Positions 51,144-61,623 are shown, counted from the stretch's first letter. The stretch is DNA of 64,000 nt from an uncultured Chitinophagaceae bacterium (GCA_937907395.1 CALCII010000009.1:62001-126000); one strand, 5' to 3'. Notes: generated from the letters alone by a model not told the origin. Numbers and translations are program-made.

Positions 51144-53192
51144 TTAATAGCGAACGCCTTTTTCTTCTCCATTTTCACTTTTCCTGTTTTTTCCAACGGT
51201 TTGAACAGAATAGAAATAAAGCTTTCCTGCCTGCACCTGCGAATCTGTAAATGTAGTTTTTGTTGCATCTACCGTACCAACAGGTTTCATTTGTTTCTCT
51301 TCCGGTAAACGGCGGAGAATCACATATTGCGTTACACCTTCCTGTAAATTGGCATTCCATGTGATCACGACACCTTTGCTGGTTTTTCTGGCAGAGATAT
51401 CTGTAGGCGGGCGAAGGGTGGGCGCCGCTGCCGTTACAATCACCGTAGTTAAAGCGGAACTTTCACCACCATTTAAATCAACTGCGGTAACTGCATATTC
51501 ATAACTGGTATTTGCAGCAACAGTATCAATTACCATTACATCATTCAATATTCCGTTTCTTAACAATTGAAATCCTTTTCGTTTAAGAACGGCTGCCGTA
51601 TTGGTTCCTTCTTCACCTCTTTCTGCTGTAGCTGTTTTACGGTATACCTGGTAACCAACCACGTATTCATCATTCACACGCTGATCTTTCCATGTGATGA
51701 TATTTCTTCCGCTCTCAGAGTAGCCAAGGATTCCAACTGGTGCATCAGGAACCTCATTGCCATTTGGCTTTACAAAAGCGGGCATAGAATATCCGCTTTC
51801 TGCATTGGAATAATTCAAAGCAGTAACCACGTATTTGTATTGTATGCGTGAACTGAGTTTAGAAGAATCCCGGTAAACGGTGTCTTTTACAAAATTGGAA
51901 ACGAGTTCCCAGCTTCTGTTATCGGCAGCTGAACGGTATACATGATAGCCTGCAACCGTGCCACTTGCCGGACGACGCCAGCGTAGTTGCACATAGCCTT
52001 CATTCGCTGTAGCCGATACTGCTTCCGGAACTTCAATGAATGCAATTTTTGGCTGATGCATGACTGTTGCCTGTGCAGATACATCCATGATCGTTCTGCG
52101 GATGGATAACAAGCGAATGCGGTAAGTATAATATACATCGGGCAATATCCGTTCATCAAGATATGAAGTGGCATCAGGTGTGAGTGTGTCAACGATCTGA
52201 AATCCCTTATTGGTTTCTTTGCTGCGTTCCAGAATAATGCCAGCCACTAATTGTGAATTATTTAAACGTGGCCAGCTTAAATAAATACCATGTGTTGTAT
52301 CAACCGCTGTCATTTTATCTGCTTGCGGTAGATCGGCGAAGTTGGCACTGATAGCCGATGCGGTATCAGAACCATTGCCGGGTAATCCTGTTAACGTAAA
52401 TGGAACAACATAGTAACGGTATTGGGTAGCCGGTTTCACAATCTCTCTCCATACATAATAAGTTTTGCTCCCTGCAGAATCTTTGTTGGCTATTGTAACG
52501 CCTGCTTCTTTGAATGCGCCGATATTACCAGTACTCCGGAATATACGTCCGAATAAGGCATCTTCTGATCCACGTTGTGTTGCTTCCCAACGAACAATAA
52601 TAACCGTATCGGCTTCTTTTACTTCCTTCACCAATGGTTTTTCAATCATGGCTTTTTTAGTGAGTGTGATTTTCCCCTCTACTGTACTTGTATTAGCTGC
52701 GTTGGTGCTTGACTTGAATTGTACTTTGTACTGGATCAACGTACCTGCAGGTTCTTTGGCTACGCCTCTGTCGGCAAAACAAATACCCATTGCTTCGAGA
52801 AAGCGGATATCAGAAGAGAGAATGCCATAGCTATCAATGGTTGGATGTGTTTGAATATACTGCCATGCCTCCTCCTCTGTTTTCAGTTTTTTGAATTTCA
52901 TGATGGGCTTTAATCCATCTTCGCCGGTTATTTTTTTGAACTCGGCAATTGATGCTGCTGCTTTCAAACGGCCTACTTCCTGGTAGGTTTCTTTATTGCC
53001 AATTGTTCTGGTGATAATCACTTCCGAGAATTTCAGGCTGCGGTTATCAGGTGCAAAGCGTTGTGGTGATAGAAATAAATACACACCATCTTCACCTTCT
53101 TTCAAAGGAATTGTTCCTGTTGGTTTCTTCTGTGCCCAACTAATGGTTATAAAGAACAGAAGCAGTGCACTGATAAAAGATTGTTTCAACAT
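51144..53192 (-). CDS. Secreted fibronectin type III repeat protein
   Basis: The 682-residue protein has a signal peptide (MLKQSFISALLLFFITISWAQ). After an N-terminal region (about 22-195, ending before KPLVKEVKEADTVIIVRWEATQ), about four or five Fn3 repeats occupy 195-670, with strand motifs such as GIYLSWPRLNNSQLVAGIILERS, VQLRWRRPASGTVAGYHVYRS, NIITWKDQRVNDEYVVGYQVYRK and GVVITWNANLQEGVTQYVILRR. There is no T9SS tail. It is the last gene of a three-gene run with the 1943-residue surface protein (40-nt gap) and the barrel protein. Probably a surface-exposed or periplasmic binding partner. Confidence 0.85.
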   Translation of the reverse strand: MLKQSFISALLLFFITISWAQKKPTGTIPLKEGEDGVYLFLSPQRFAPDNRSLKFSEVIITRTIGNKETYQEVGRLKAAASIAEFKKITGEDGLKPIMKFKKLKTEEEAWQYIQTHPTIDSYGILSSDIRFLEAMGICFADRGVAKEPAGTLIQYKVQFKSSTNAANTSTVEGKITLTKKAMIEKPLVKEVKEADTVIIVRWEATQRGSEDALFGRIFRSTGNIGAFKEAGVTIANKDSAGSKTYYVWREIVKPATQYRYYVVPFTLTGLPGNGSDTASAISANFADLPQADKMTAVDTTHGIYLSWPRLNNSQLVAGIILERSKETNKGFQIVDTLTPDATSYLDERILPDVYYTYRIRLLSIRRTIMDVSAQATVMHQPKIAFIEVPEAVSATANEGYVQLRWRRPASGTVAGYHVYRSAADNRSWELVSNFVKDTVYRDSSKLSSRIQYKYVVTALNYSNAESGYSMPAFVKPNGNEVPDAPVGILGYSESGRNIITWKDQRVNDEYVVGYQVYRKTATAERGEEGTNTAAVLKRKGFQLLRNGILNDVMVIDTVAANTSYEYAVTAVDLNGGESSALTTVIVTAAAPTLRPPTDISARKTSKGVVITWNANLQEGVTQYVILRRLPEEKQMKPVGTVDATKTTFTDSQVQAGKLYFYSVQTVGKNRKSENGEEKGVRY

Positions 53193-53232
53193 ATAGAATA
53201 GTTTCTGTTGTTAATGTTTGGTTGACTGTTGA

Positions 53233-56200
53233 TCAGAATCCGTTTAAGCTGAATGAAAATCCATCTGTGGAATTATATCCAATGGTAACACTGGCACTGG
53301 CACACACTTTCACACCACAAGGGCAGGGACAAATTTCACAAGAGTCCCAGAAGCAGGGATCAAAGCAACAGCCCCATGAGATACCACATCCACCATTACA
53401 ACCAAGGTGTGCGTTCACACTTCCTGATAAATTTCCATTAATACCCCAACCGGAAGGACTGTAGTTGCCTTCAAGGCTTCCGCTGAGTGTAATGTTGGCA
53501 GATGCAATATCTCCCAATTTATAGATGCGTGCCTTACCTCCGGCATTCCAGCTTTGATTCAGTTTTAAACCAAACTTAGATGATTTAAAGTTGGCATATA
53601 CTTCAACACCGCCATCTGCATTATACCAAGCAGAAACAGCAGCCAATCCAATGATATCCACTTCAGGTGAGTTGCCGCCAATATGTGAAGTGGCGCTGAA
53701 ATACCCGCCGTAAATCCTTCCATTATATAAAGCATAGTCAGGAACTGAAGCAAGTGAAGAGTGTTGTGTTTTTGAAACATTCCAGCCGCCAACTACTGTT
53801 ACACCAGCATCAAATATTTTAGCAATACCTGTATGTGTGTAACCCGATACAAACCAGAACGGATCGCTACCCAGGTTGGCTTCAATATGTAATCCGGAAG
53901 AAGCATCCACGTTGATGCCTTTCATTAAACTGAATCCGCCACCAAATTTTCCATCGATATAGAAATAGCGATTGGGGAAATCAATTTTTAATTCTGCTTT
54001 ACCAATATCCCAACTGCCCAACGCTTTTACCGTTGCTTCACCCAATAATGTTGGTCCGGCTGGAGTAGAGGTAATGGTCACTTTCACAGGATCCAGTGCA
54101 ATTAATCCGGCAGGATCGGGTGCTAAAGTGATACGTCCCTGTGCAAAGACCGTATAAACAGAAGTGGCAGTATTGAGATCGAATCCACCGGCTAAATGAT
54201 CCAGTTTTACCACTCCAATAGGAATCACCATTCCTGTTTTGAACGTTGCACCTACTTCCATACCGCCGCTCAGTTTTTTATATTTGAAGCCGAGGCCAAT
54301 TCCATCGCTCAGTCCTGCGAGTTTCAAGTAACCATCTCCGCTGAATTCATTTTCATTTTTAAAGGCCACGTTTGCTTTCAATTGAACAGCTGAACTCAGA
54401 CTGAATTCAATGCCCAGTTCATCCAACCAAACAGAGCCGGGCTTGTAGTGCACCAATCCACCTGCACCAATTCCAAAACCCGGGATGCTCAATTTGATTT
54501 TTCCACCAACATCAATTTGTTTTTTACCAATATCAAATCCAAGTGTGTTGATAGTAAGGCTTGCCATATCTGCAAAGCCAACAGTGAAATCTGTTTTTAC
54601 TGCAACTGCAAGGTTTCCATTCGTGCCAACCGAAAAGTTTTTCAGTTCAACACCTTTGCTCATCAGTTTGGGGAAGGTGATATTGCCTGCACCAATCAGT
54701 TGGTAATGTGTACTGGCTGGAATTTTCTGGAAGGAGAAGAGTGATCCAACAGGTGCTGTAAATTTCACCACACCTAATAAATCGATACCAACATCCGGCA
54801 TGTAAAAACTACCACCGGAGATTCCTGAAGAAGAAATAGCAAGATCGCTGAAGCCAATAGAAGCATTGGGTGAACCGGGAATCGTGATTGACATATCACC
54901 ACCAAACTTCAATCCGCTGTTGTTGATCTGTAATGCATTTACTTTCAGTTTCCAGCTGAGAATAGAAATTTCCGGTTTGGGATCAAGGTCTACATCCACA
55001 TCTGTTACTTTGCCATTTTTGCTGATGGCGAGTTTGTTGACATTTAAAGTAATGCTGCTGAGTAATGGAATGCCTTCTACTTTAATAGCACCTTTGAATG
55101 TAAGGCCGCCACTTCCTATTTCACAATTCGGCCAATCCGGTTTGAATGAAACGGTATACAATTTAAATTCTGTGGAACCGCTGCCCAGTTTTAAAGAAGC
55201 TCCATTGAAGTTTCCATTGCTGGTGATGGCGCCTACGTTGATATCTGATCCCGCTATTAATTTTATGGGTAATGAAGGAGCCTGCCATCCAACTAATGAA
55301 CTGAAGGAGCCAAGCAGGTCTACCACCACTTCACCGGATATTTCTCCCTTACTGTTATCGCCACCAATTGGTTTAATACGCAATCCATCACTCTTAGTGA
55401 GTTTTACTTTTAAATATGTAAATGCCTGTAAAGGAATTTCAGATGCATCCAGTTTTACTTCTCCATCTTTTGCATAAATTTTATCGCCCGATTTTTTGAT
55501 CACAAGATTCGAGAATGTTAACTCGGTAACAGGCCCGTTCTTTTTAAAGATGGCGTTATCAGGGAAATCACTGATACGTCCTTTGATGATAAATTCATCA
55601 GGTGCAGATCCCGGTTTGTATTCGTCTAGGAACATCGGGAATCCATAGATGGAACTGGCGTTAAAGCCCGGATCTTTTAAATCAAAGTTGACAGTATAGG
55701 ATGTGTTTACTACAAATGTGATGGTTGAATCATCGGATAACAATCCCGATTTTGCAGCAATCAGTTTGTATTCACCTTCGGGTACACCTGTTAATGTATA
55801 GTTGCCATCGTTATCTGTTTTTGTTTTGATGTATGTTTTTCCTTCAACAAATACTTCAGCCTGTTTGATCACACCACTGTTGCTGTTTACTTTGCCGCTC
55901 ACTTTGCTTCCTGCTTTCAATGGTATTTCCACCAGCATGGTATCTTTTGTGTTGTCAACTGTTATGATGTTGCTGCTGGTTTCATACATCGCATCAGTTG
56001 GTCCGGATGTAATCAGTTTGGGTGATCCGGAAGGAACATCACTGATAACAGTAGTACCATCGGCGCCTGTTTTGAAAGTAACCGTACCGCCATCTACTTT
56101 AATGGTAGCATTGGCAACAGGATTGCCACTACTTGCATCTTTTACTTTAGCTTTTACAAAGAAGCGGGTGAGTGTGATCACCTGGTCACAATTCACGGAG

Positions 56201-59064
56201 CTTGTATTCACCAGTTCGGCATTCTTGAAAACCTGGGAGTATAACGCTTCGGTTGCTGTAACACCATTTTCAAAACTTCCGTTTGCATTTACGCCTAAGT
56301 TTTTATTGAAAGAACTGGTTTTTGCTCCGGTTGTTTTACCGCCGTTAATACCAGCGCTCCAATTGCTTACGGTGGATTGATAGTTGGTTGCAGTTACCTG
56401 AACAGGAATGGTTGAACTTCCTTTGCCACTTCCGCTCTTGGCTTCTTTTACATCAATCTCTATTTCTTTGTCTTTGAAACCGGGAGCCATTGCAACTAAC
56501 ACATATTTTCCTTCTGCCTGTGCAGTAATGAAATCACCTGTTTCATTGGTGTAGAACATCTCACCACCGTTTTTCCAATGCAGTGCAGCATTGGCCACAG
56601 GGTTGCCGGCTGCATCTTTCACTTTACCACATACGGTATTAAGGGAAGCAGCTAATTCAATAGGATCCCTGTTTTCTGAAGTACCTTTTTTAGTGAGATA
56701 AACCGGTTGCTTCTGTTCGTATGATTTTGATTTATACTGAACAGTAATAATATATGGCGATGCTGAAGGTGCTATGTTCTCAACACTGAATTTTCCTTCT
56801 GCATCTGTTTTGGCCGTATAAGAATTCAGAAGTGTTGCAAGAATGCCCCATATTCCGGTTGAAGTTGATTCCTGTTTAGGCGCAACGGTTACAATTGCAT
56901 CTTTAATAGGAATTCCTCCATTCTTGGAAACCACTTTACCTGTTACATACGGATTAGGTAATGGCAGTACCAATGTTTTTTCAATCACAGGTACGCCTGA
57001 TTCAACATATCCTCCGGGATAAACCTGTACAAACTGAGTATATGTTTTTGAAACGGTACTGTCGAGTGATACACGAACATAATACATATCATTCCAACCA
57101 TCGCCCATAAACATTCTTGTATAGGTATCGCCGTTTCCACCTTTGCCCACTACTTGTTTTTCAAACTTGGATGTGCCGGTTCCGTAATAATTGACCTGGC
57201 TGTTTTTTCGGCCCGGTTCATGATCACTGCTGTCTTTAAACTGATCATGCATCACTTCGTGAGTCAATGATTGTTTTTGCGGACTCACTCCATAAAAATC
57301 TTTTGAGCGGAGAATACTAACTACAGCTGTTTCCAGTTTGTTGCCATCTTCATCCACCACTTTCACTTTTAACCGATAGGTTTTAGCAAGGCCAAGCAGT
57401 TCGCCCACATTATAAGTTCCTGTGGTATCTGAATTCACATAAATACCTGTTTCTGCAAATTCAAAGTAAGGATTATCGATGCTGAGTGTTAATTGGTATC
57501 CTACCAATGCTTCACCATAATAGTTGAGAGTGAAATTCCCTTCGGCATCTGTTTTTACTTTACCGAGATAAATATGTGCTTTGCCTTTGAAGCCACTGCC
57601 GGTTCCGGTGGGATTGGGTATTTGTGGCATTTTGGCTACTAAATTGGGATCAATATATAAGTCTAATTGAACTTCTGTATTTGCCAGTGGATAATGGATC
57701 TCATCTGCCAGTTCATTTATCTTATCCTGAAGCTGTTGCTGTTTGGTTTTTACATCAAATTTATTTCCTTCAGCAAGAAATGCACCTGTTACAGAGCCCG
57801 ATCCAAATACCTGTATTGGCCCGCCACTGCCTTTAGGTGCGGGATTGGTAGCATTGCCAATTGAAGGCATCGTAAAGCCTCCTCCTGTACTGTTCCCTTT
57901 AGGGGTTGAAATAGGTAATCCCGCATTGTTCACATTTGTGTTTTCAATGATACTTGCAGCGTTAGTATTCGTGTATCCAACAGTGTTCGTTATACTGTAT
58001 GGAGGCATTGCTTTGACCACACCTTCTTTCTCTGTTTTACGGAACGCATATACAAGTTTTCCTTTGAAGGTGGTGACATTCAGTTGAGAAGGGGTGAGGT
58101 TTGGCTGAAAACCGGTTTTGCCTGGTTTCTTAGGAGAAGATGGTGTGCCAACGGTATTTGTTTGTTGCTGATCCTGTTTTACAATAAAGCCACGTACTTC
58201 GCTTCTTCCACCATTGCGAAAAGCTGTACCCTGACTGGTAACACGGTTATCTCTCAGGAATTCATCCAACGCAGTAACAGCCCATGCATATTTTCTGCCG
58301 GGAACCAGTGGTGGATCTGCCGGGCCATATACATAAATATTTCCCTGAACAGTTGTTTCAAAGAAAGCAGGTGCTGTGGAAGATAACATCGCATCATTGA
58401 TGTTACGCTTTGAATCCAGCATTTCTATGATGCGTAAACGATATCTTGTACCAGGAGGCACCCCTGCAGGAATGGTCCATGAAAAAATTATATTCTGCGG
58501 TTGTACATAACGGATGGAATCGTCTTCCATTGGACGAATGAGTATAGGCGGTTCCAAAGAGGTTAAACGAAAAGTGGCACAACCAAAAGGAGGTTCGCCA
58601 GACAAAGCTGCGCCAGGTTGTTCTCTCCAGTAAGCTCTTACGCAAACAGTATATGTTCCCTCGGGTAATCCGTTTCTGTTGCGTATATCATTGGCATTGA
58701 TACCGGAGAAAACAAGATTCCTTGTATCAAACAGATCCCGGATGGTATTGTAGTCGGCAACCAGTACCTGGTTCCCCTGCAATGTAATGCCGGTTGGAGG
58801 AATGTAGTTGGGGCTTGTGGCAATGTTTACTCCGTTATCACCTGTAATGGTTACACGCAAGTAAATGGAAAGCCCCCGCTGACTTTTGTTTTGTAAGGTG
58901 ATAAGTACTTTGCCCGGTTGTTCGGCAAAATCAGTTAACCGGATTGGGTAGGGAGGTACAACGTTCAAAGTAACGTTAACCACATCCTGTGTTTGTGTTT
59001 TGGCTGTTGAGAATGACAACAGCAGGCAAAACATAAAAATTGTCCGGAATAATGATTGTTTCAT
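53233..59064 (-). CDS. 1943-residue surface protein with TANFOR-like N-terminus, carboxypeptidase-regulatory-like repeats and Cys-rich tail
   Basis: It has a signal peptide (about 1-24). Residues about 25-170 resemble the N-terminal TANFOR domain of large Bacteroidota surface proteins (PPYPIRLTDFAEQPGKVLITLQNKS). An Fn3-like region follows (about 170-300), then a linker rich in G/N/T. Several carboxypeptidase-regulatory-like sandwiches lie at about 690-1090 (VTGKVVSKNGGIPIKDAIVTVAP, VCGKVKDAAGNPVANAALHW, VSGKVNSNSGVIKQAEVFVEG). About 700 further residues are repetitive beta-rich (GGFDLNTATSVYTVFAQGRITL and similar). The C-terminus has 10 cysteines in about 35 residues, ending in a conserved-looking short tail. 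No catalytic motif. It lies between a barrel gene and an Fn3 gene. Confidence 0.82.
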   Translation of the reverse strand: MKQSLFRTIFMFCLLLSFSTAKTQTQDVVNVTLNVVPPYPIRLTDFAEQPGKVLITLQNKSQRGLSIYLRVTITGDNGVNIATSPNYIPPTGITLQGNQVLVADYNTIRDLFDTRNLVFSGINANDIRNRNGLPEGTYTVCVRAYWREQPGAALSGEPPFGCATFRLTSLEPPILIRPMEDDSIRYVQPQNIIFSWTIPAGVPPGTRYRLRIIEMLDSKRNINDAMLSSTAPAFFETTVQGNIYVYGPADPPLVPGRKYAWAVTALDEFLRDNRVTSQGTAFRNGGRSEVRGFIVKQDQQQTNTVGTPSSPKKPGKTGFQPNLTPSQLNVTTFKGKLVYAFRKTEKEGVVKAMPPYSITNTVGYTNTNAASIIENTNVNNAGLPISTPKGNSTGGGFTMPSIGNATNPAPKGSGGPIQVFGSGSVTGAFLAEGNKFDVKTKQQQLQDKINELADEIHYPLANTEVQLDLYIDPNLVAKMPQIPNPTGTGSGFKGKAHIYLGKVKTDAEGNFTLNYYGEALVGYQLTLSIDNPYFEFAETGIYVNSDTTGTYNVGELLGLAKTYRLKVKVVDEDGNKLETAVVSILRSKDFYGVSPQKQSLTHEVMHDQFKDSSDHEPGRKNSQVNYYGTGTSKFEKQVVGKGGNGDTYTRMFMGDGWNDMYYVRVSLDSTVSKTYTQFVQVYPGGYVESGVPVIEKTLVLPLPNPYVTGKVVSKNGGIPIKDAIVTVAPKQESTSTGIWGILATLLNSYTAKTDAEGKFSVENIAPSASPYIITVQYKSKSYEQKQPVYLTKKGTSENRDPIELAASLNTVCGKVKDAAGNPVANAALHWKNGGEMFYTNETGDFITAQAEGKYVLVAMAPGFKDKEIEIDVKEAKSGSGKGSSTIPVQVTATNYQSTVSNWSAGINGGKTTGAKTSSFNKNLGVNANGSFENGVTATEALYSQVFKNAELVNTSSVNCDQVITLTRFFVKAKVKDASSGNPVANATIKVDGGTVTFKTGADGTTVISDVPSGSPKLITSGPTDAMYETSSNIITVDNTKDTMLVEIPLKAGSKVSGKVNSNSGVIKQAEVFVEGKTYIKTKTDNDGNYTLTGVPEGEYKLIAAKSGLLSDDSTITFVVNTSYTVNFDLKDPGFNASSIYGFPMFLDEYKPGSAPDEFIIKGRISDFPDNAIFKKNGPVTELTFSNLVIKKSGDKIYAKDGEVKLDASEIPLQAFTYLKVKLTKSDGLRIKPIGGDNSKGEISGEVVVDLLGSFSSLVGWQAPSLPIKLIAGSDINVGAITSNGNFNGASLKLGSGSTEFKLYTVSFKPDWPNCEIGSGGLTFKGAIKVEGIPLLSSITLNVNKLAISKNGKVTDVDVDLDPKPEISILSWKLKVNALQINNSGLKFGGDMSITIPGSPNASIGFSDLAISSSGISGGSFYMPDVGIDLLGVVKFTAPVGSLFSFQKIPASTHYQLIGAGNITFPKLMSKGVELKNFSVGTNGNLAVAVKTDFTVGFADMASLTINTLGFDIGKKQIDVGGKIKLSIPGFGIGAGGLVHYKPGSVWLDELGIEFSLSSAVQLKANVAFKNENEFSGDGYLKLAGLSDGIGLGFKYKKLSGGMEVGATFKTGMVIPIGVVKLDHLAGGFDLNTATSVYTVFAQGRITLAPDPAGLIALDPVKVTITSTPAGPTLLGEATVKALGSWDIGKAELKIDFPNRYFYIDGKFGGGFSLMKGINVDASSGLHIEANLGSDPFWFVSGYTHTGIAKIFDAGVTVVGGWNVSKTQHSSLASVPDYALYNGRIYGGYFSATSHIGGNSPEVDIIGLAAVSAWYNADGGVEVYANFKSSKFGLKLNQSWNAGGKARIYKLGDIASANITLSGSLEGNYSPSGWGINGNLSGSVNAHLGCNGGCGISWGCCFDPCFWDSCEICPCPCGVKVCASASVTIGYNSTDGFSFSLNGF

Positions 59065-59126
59065 GTGTTGATCGGTTTATCCGTGAATGCTTTATTTATT
59101 GTGGCAGTTTCATTTGTAATAACTGC

Positions 59127-60809
59127 TCAGAATGAAAATGTATAACCTAACTCTCCAGTGTTTTCGGTGAAGCCGGTGCCCCCGTTAACGGTAGTGTTAA
59201 TGAGATTCCATCGCATATAAAAACGGTGCTTCTTTGCTGCCTGGTAGCTGCCTGATAGTGACAGGTTTAATACATTGGCACCGGTTTTTACTGTATTGAA
59301 ATTGTATGCATTTTGTGTGCTTACGATCAATGAATGGTCTTTCAGAAAACTTTTGCTTGCTCCTAAGCTGGCTCCATAATAACTATTGGTGCCTGTAACC
59401 AGTTTGTTACTGGTATAATTCACACCCGTGTTAACAGAAAGATATTGTGGAATGAAAGAGAGCGTATAGGTTAGTAAGGCCACCTGTGTTTGTATGTTAT
59501 TAACTGTTTTGGTGGATGTATTTGCATCAGCCAGAGTAGAGTAGTTGTAGGATAGTAAAACCACATGTGTTTTTTTGCTGGTGCTGTACATATACCGGGG
59601 TGTTATAGAAATGGTGCTCGTGGTATTTGTAAGTTTATAAATATTATTTACTAAAGTTACCTGTGGTGTGGAGTTGGAAGAGAAGTTCATGAAGTTGGCA
59701 TCCAGTCCCAGTCTTGTATTGATATTCCAGCTGATATTGGCAGAACCAATGATTCGTTTGGTTGTAAACTGTTTTTGCTTCTTGAGATTATCATGTTGGA
59801 AACCGATGCTTCCACTGAAACGGAACATGTTATCTTTTGTATTAAAAGAAGGTGATATGGTAATATTCTCAAGATCGTTATTAAAGAAGTAAGCTCCCAT
59901 ACTCTGAAAAGACGGATCCACACGGCGGTAGCCCAGCTTAATGCTATAGTTTTTCTCCTTCCAGTTCAAAGAAGCAGCATAAGCCCAGTAATCTTCTGAA
60001 CTGGCGTTAATGGGAATGATAGATCCAAACAGGCTGTTTAGTTTCTGAATGCTATCCGGCACCGTTAGTGTTGCACCTATATTCCTGGTAAACACACTGT
60101 AGCCGATTTCTCCATCAAATGATAATTGTTTGCCCAGTTGATGGTGCGTAAGAATACTTCCCACAAGATTGGCTGTTGGTAACACCGATACCACTTTGCC
60201 AGGATCGAGTTTTTTATAAAGGCTGTTGGTATCGCTTTTTGCTCTTAATACACTCAACTCAACATTGTGTTTTTCTTTTCCAACGCCCAATTTGAATGCC
60301 ATTCCTTTATCGGAAAAACTATACGGTTGTGTTACACCGGTAGTAGTGTCGATCAGAGTAGCTCTGTTCAGGCGGCCATACATAAATCCTACTTTAAAAA
60401 TACCGGGCGTAAGTTCAAAACCGGCGCCCAGCATGGTATGCCCTGCCAGGGTGTAGGGCGAAAAGTTGAGGTTGCGGTAACCCAGGTGAGCTGTGGCCCA
60501 TTTGTATTGCGGACTTAGCCCAAACTGGTTAAACGGCTGCCGGAAAGAACGTTCCTGTTCACTAATAGTGAAATTAAAAGGTATGGCCACACCGTAAAGA
60601 TTGAGAGTAGGAGCACCCGTAATAAAAAAGCTGAAAGGCTTTCGTCGTTCAGGAATTCCATTGGCGTTGTAGATAATGGTCTTAATGTCAAGATAGCCAT
60701 TCAGCGAAACGGGTTTTTGTTTTGATATCGTTTCCAGGTCCTGTGCTTTGATACGTAGGGGGGAAAAGATGATAAGGGATACACATAGGTATCCTAGCGT
60801 CTTCTTCAT
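59127..60809 (-). CDS. Probable outer-membrane beta-barrel protein
   Basis: The 560-residue protein starts with a signal peptide (MKKTLGYLCVSLIIFSPLRIKA) and ends in a C-terminal Phe (LGYTFSF), the mark of outer-membrane barrels. The body shows alternating hydrophobic/aromatic strands (SIKLGYRRVDPSFQSMGAYFF, SISITPRYMYSTSKKTHVVLLSYNYS, LSVNTGVNYTSNKL, HRFYMRWNLINTTVNGG). The N-terminal part is variable. It is the first gene of a three-gene run with the 1943-residue protein (62-nt gap) and the Fn3 protein, and may be their membrane anchor or exporter (inference). No T9SS tail. Confidence 0.8.
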   Translation of the reverse strand: MKKTLGYLCVSLIIFSPLRIKAQDLETISKQKPVSLNGYLDIKTIIYNANGIPERRKPFSFFITGAPTLNLYGVAIPFNFTISEQERSFRQPFNQFGLSPQYKWATAHLGYRNLNFSPYTLAGHTMLGAGFELTPGIFKVGFMYGRLNRATLIDTTTGVTQPYSFSDKGMAFKLGVGKEKHNVELSVLRAKSDTNSLYKKLDPGKVVSVLPTANLVGSILTHHQLGKQLSFDGEIGYSVFTRNIGATLTVPDSIQKLNSLFGSIIPINASSEDYWAYAASLNWKEKNYSIKLGYRRVDPSFQSMGAYFFNNDLENITISPSFNTKDNMFRFSGSIGFQHDNLKKQKQFTTKRIIGSANISWNINTRLGLDANFMNFSSNSTPQVTLVNNIYKLTNTTSTISITPRYMYSTSKKTHVVLLSYNYSTLADANTSTKTVNNIQTQVALLTYTLSFIPQYLSVNTGVNYTSNKLVTGTNSYYGASLGASKSFLKDHSLIVSTQNAYNFNTVKTGANVLNLSLSGSYQAAKKHRFYMRWNLINTTVNGGTGFTENTGELGYTFSF

Positions 60810-60949
60810 AGCAGTAAATGGTTAAAGAGAACATTAAAGTATCGATTTTTTTATTTGCCTCAACAAATAGGCACTAATACTTATTCAGAGGATGTGAACA
60901 CTTCTGACTGAAGGCAGAAAAATTGCAATTTCTTAATATCAGATTGGAA

Positions 60950-61597
60950 TCAAGGGGCCAGGCGTTCGGTTTTCCAATGTCCCGTAACGGGTTGCGTATA
61001 TAGTATGCGGTCGTGCATACGGTTAGGACGCCCTTGCCAGAATTCAATGCTTACAGGTTTTACCCGGTAACCACCCCAATGCGGGGGCTTGGGAATATGA
61101 CCGTGTTTAAAACGCTCTGCATAGTAGTTAAATGTTTCGTGCAGCCAGGCTTTACCTGCAACAACCATACTTTGGGGTGAGGCCCAGGCACCAATCTTAC
61201 TCCCATCGGGACGTGAATTAAAGTATTCAATACTTTCTTCTGTAGAGATTCGCTCTGCAAGACCTTTAATTCTTACCTGGCGTTCCAGTTCTTTCCAGAA
61301 GAAAAGCAGCGAGCAGTTGGGATTCTCATCCAGCTGTTTACTTTTAGAACTGTTGTAATTGGTAAAGAAAACAAATCCTTTATCATCAAATGCTTTGAGC
61401 AGAACAGTACGTGCATCTACGGTACCATCTTTCCCGGCAGAAGCCAGCGTCATGGCATTCATTTCCAGTATCTGCGATTGTTCGGCATCTTTCCACCATT
61501 GGGAAAACTGATCATAGGGCGATGGAGCCACATCGTCTTCGTTTAGGGTCAGTAATGTATAGTCTTTCCGGAGTTTCGCTATTTCTTCTGGAGTCAT
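60950..61597 (-). CDS. pdxH: Pyridoxamine 5'-phosphate oxidase
   Basis: PdxH oxidises pyridoxine or pyridoxamine 5'-phosphate to PLP with FMN and oxygen. The 215 residues carry the family signatures: NAMTLASAGKDGTVDARTVLLKAFDDKGFVFFTNYNSSKSKQL (FMN binding), FFWKELERQVRIKGLAERIS, IGAWASPQS and the C-terminal PHWGGYRVKPVSIEFWQGRPNRMHDRI with the phosphate-binding arginines. The sequence is full-length. It lies 64 nt downstream of the oxidoreductase gamma gene, with its own candidate -7 element, so co-transcription is uncertain. Confidence 0.96.
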   Translation of the reverse strand: MTPEEIAKLRKDYTLLTLNEDDVAPSPYDQFSQWWKDAEQSQILEMNAMTLASAGKDGTVDARTVLLKAFDDKGFVFFTNYNSSKSKQLDENPNCSLLFFWKELERQVRIKGLAERISTEESIEYFNSRPDGSKIGAWASPQSMVVAGKAWLHETFNYYAERFKHGHIPKPPHWGGYRVKPVSIEFWQGRPNRMHDRILYTQPVTGHWKTERLAP

Positions 61598-61615
61598 AAA
61601 AATCTCTTTGCCCGG

Positions 61616-61623
61616 TAAAGATA
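61616..61623 (-). promoter_or_regulatory. Candidate -7 element for pdxH
   Basis: TATCTTTA on the minus strand, the same variant as at 34845 and 46647, ends 18 nt before the pdxH ATG. Confidence 0.4.

Noticed and set aside
54866..56380. 203-aa and 192-aa plus-strand frames inside the giant surface-protein gene
   Set aside because: Antisense shadows with Ser/Pro/Leu-rich composition; no promoter or domain; the minus frame continues uninterrupted.
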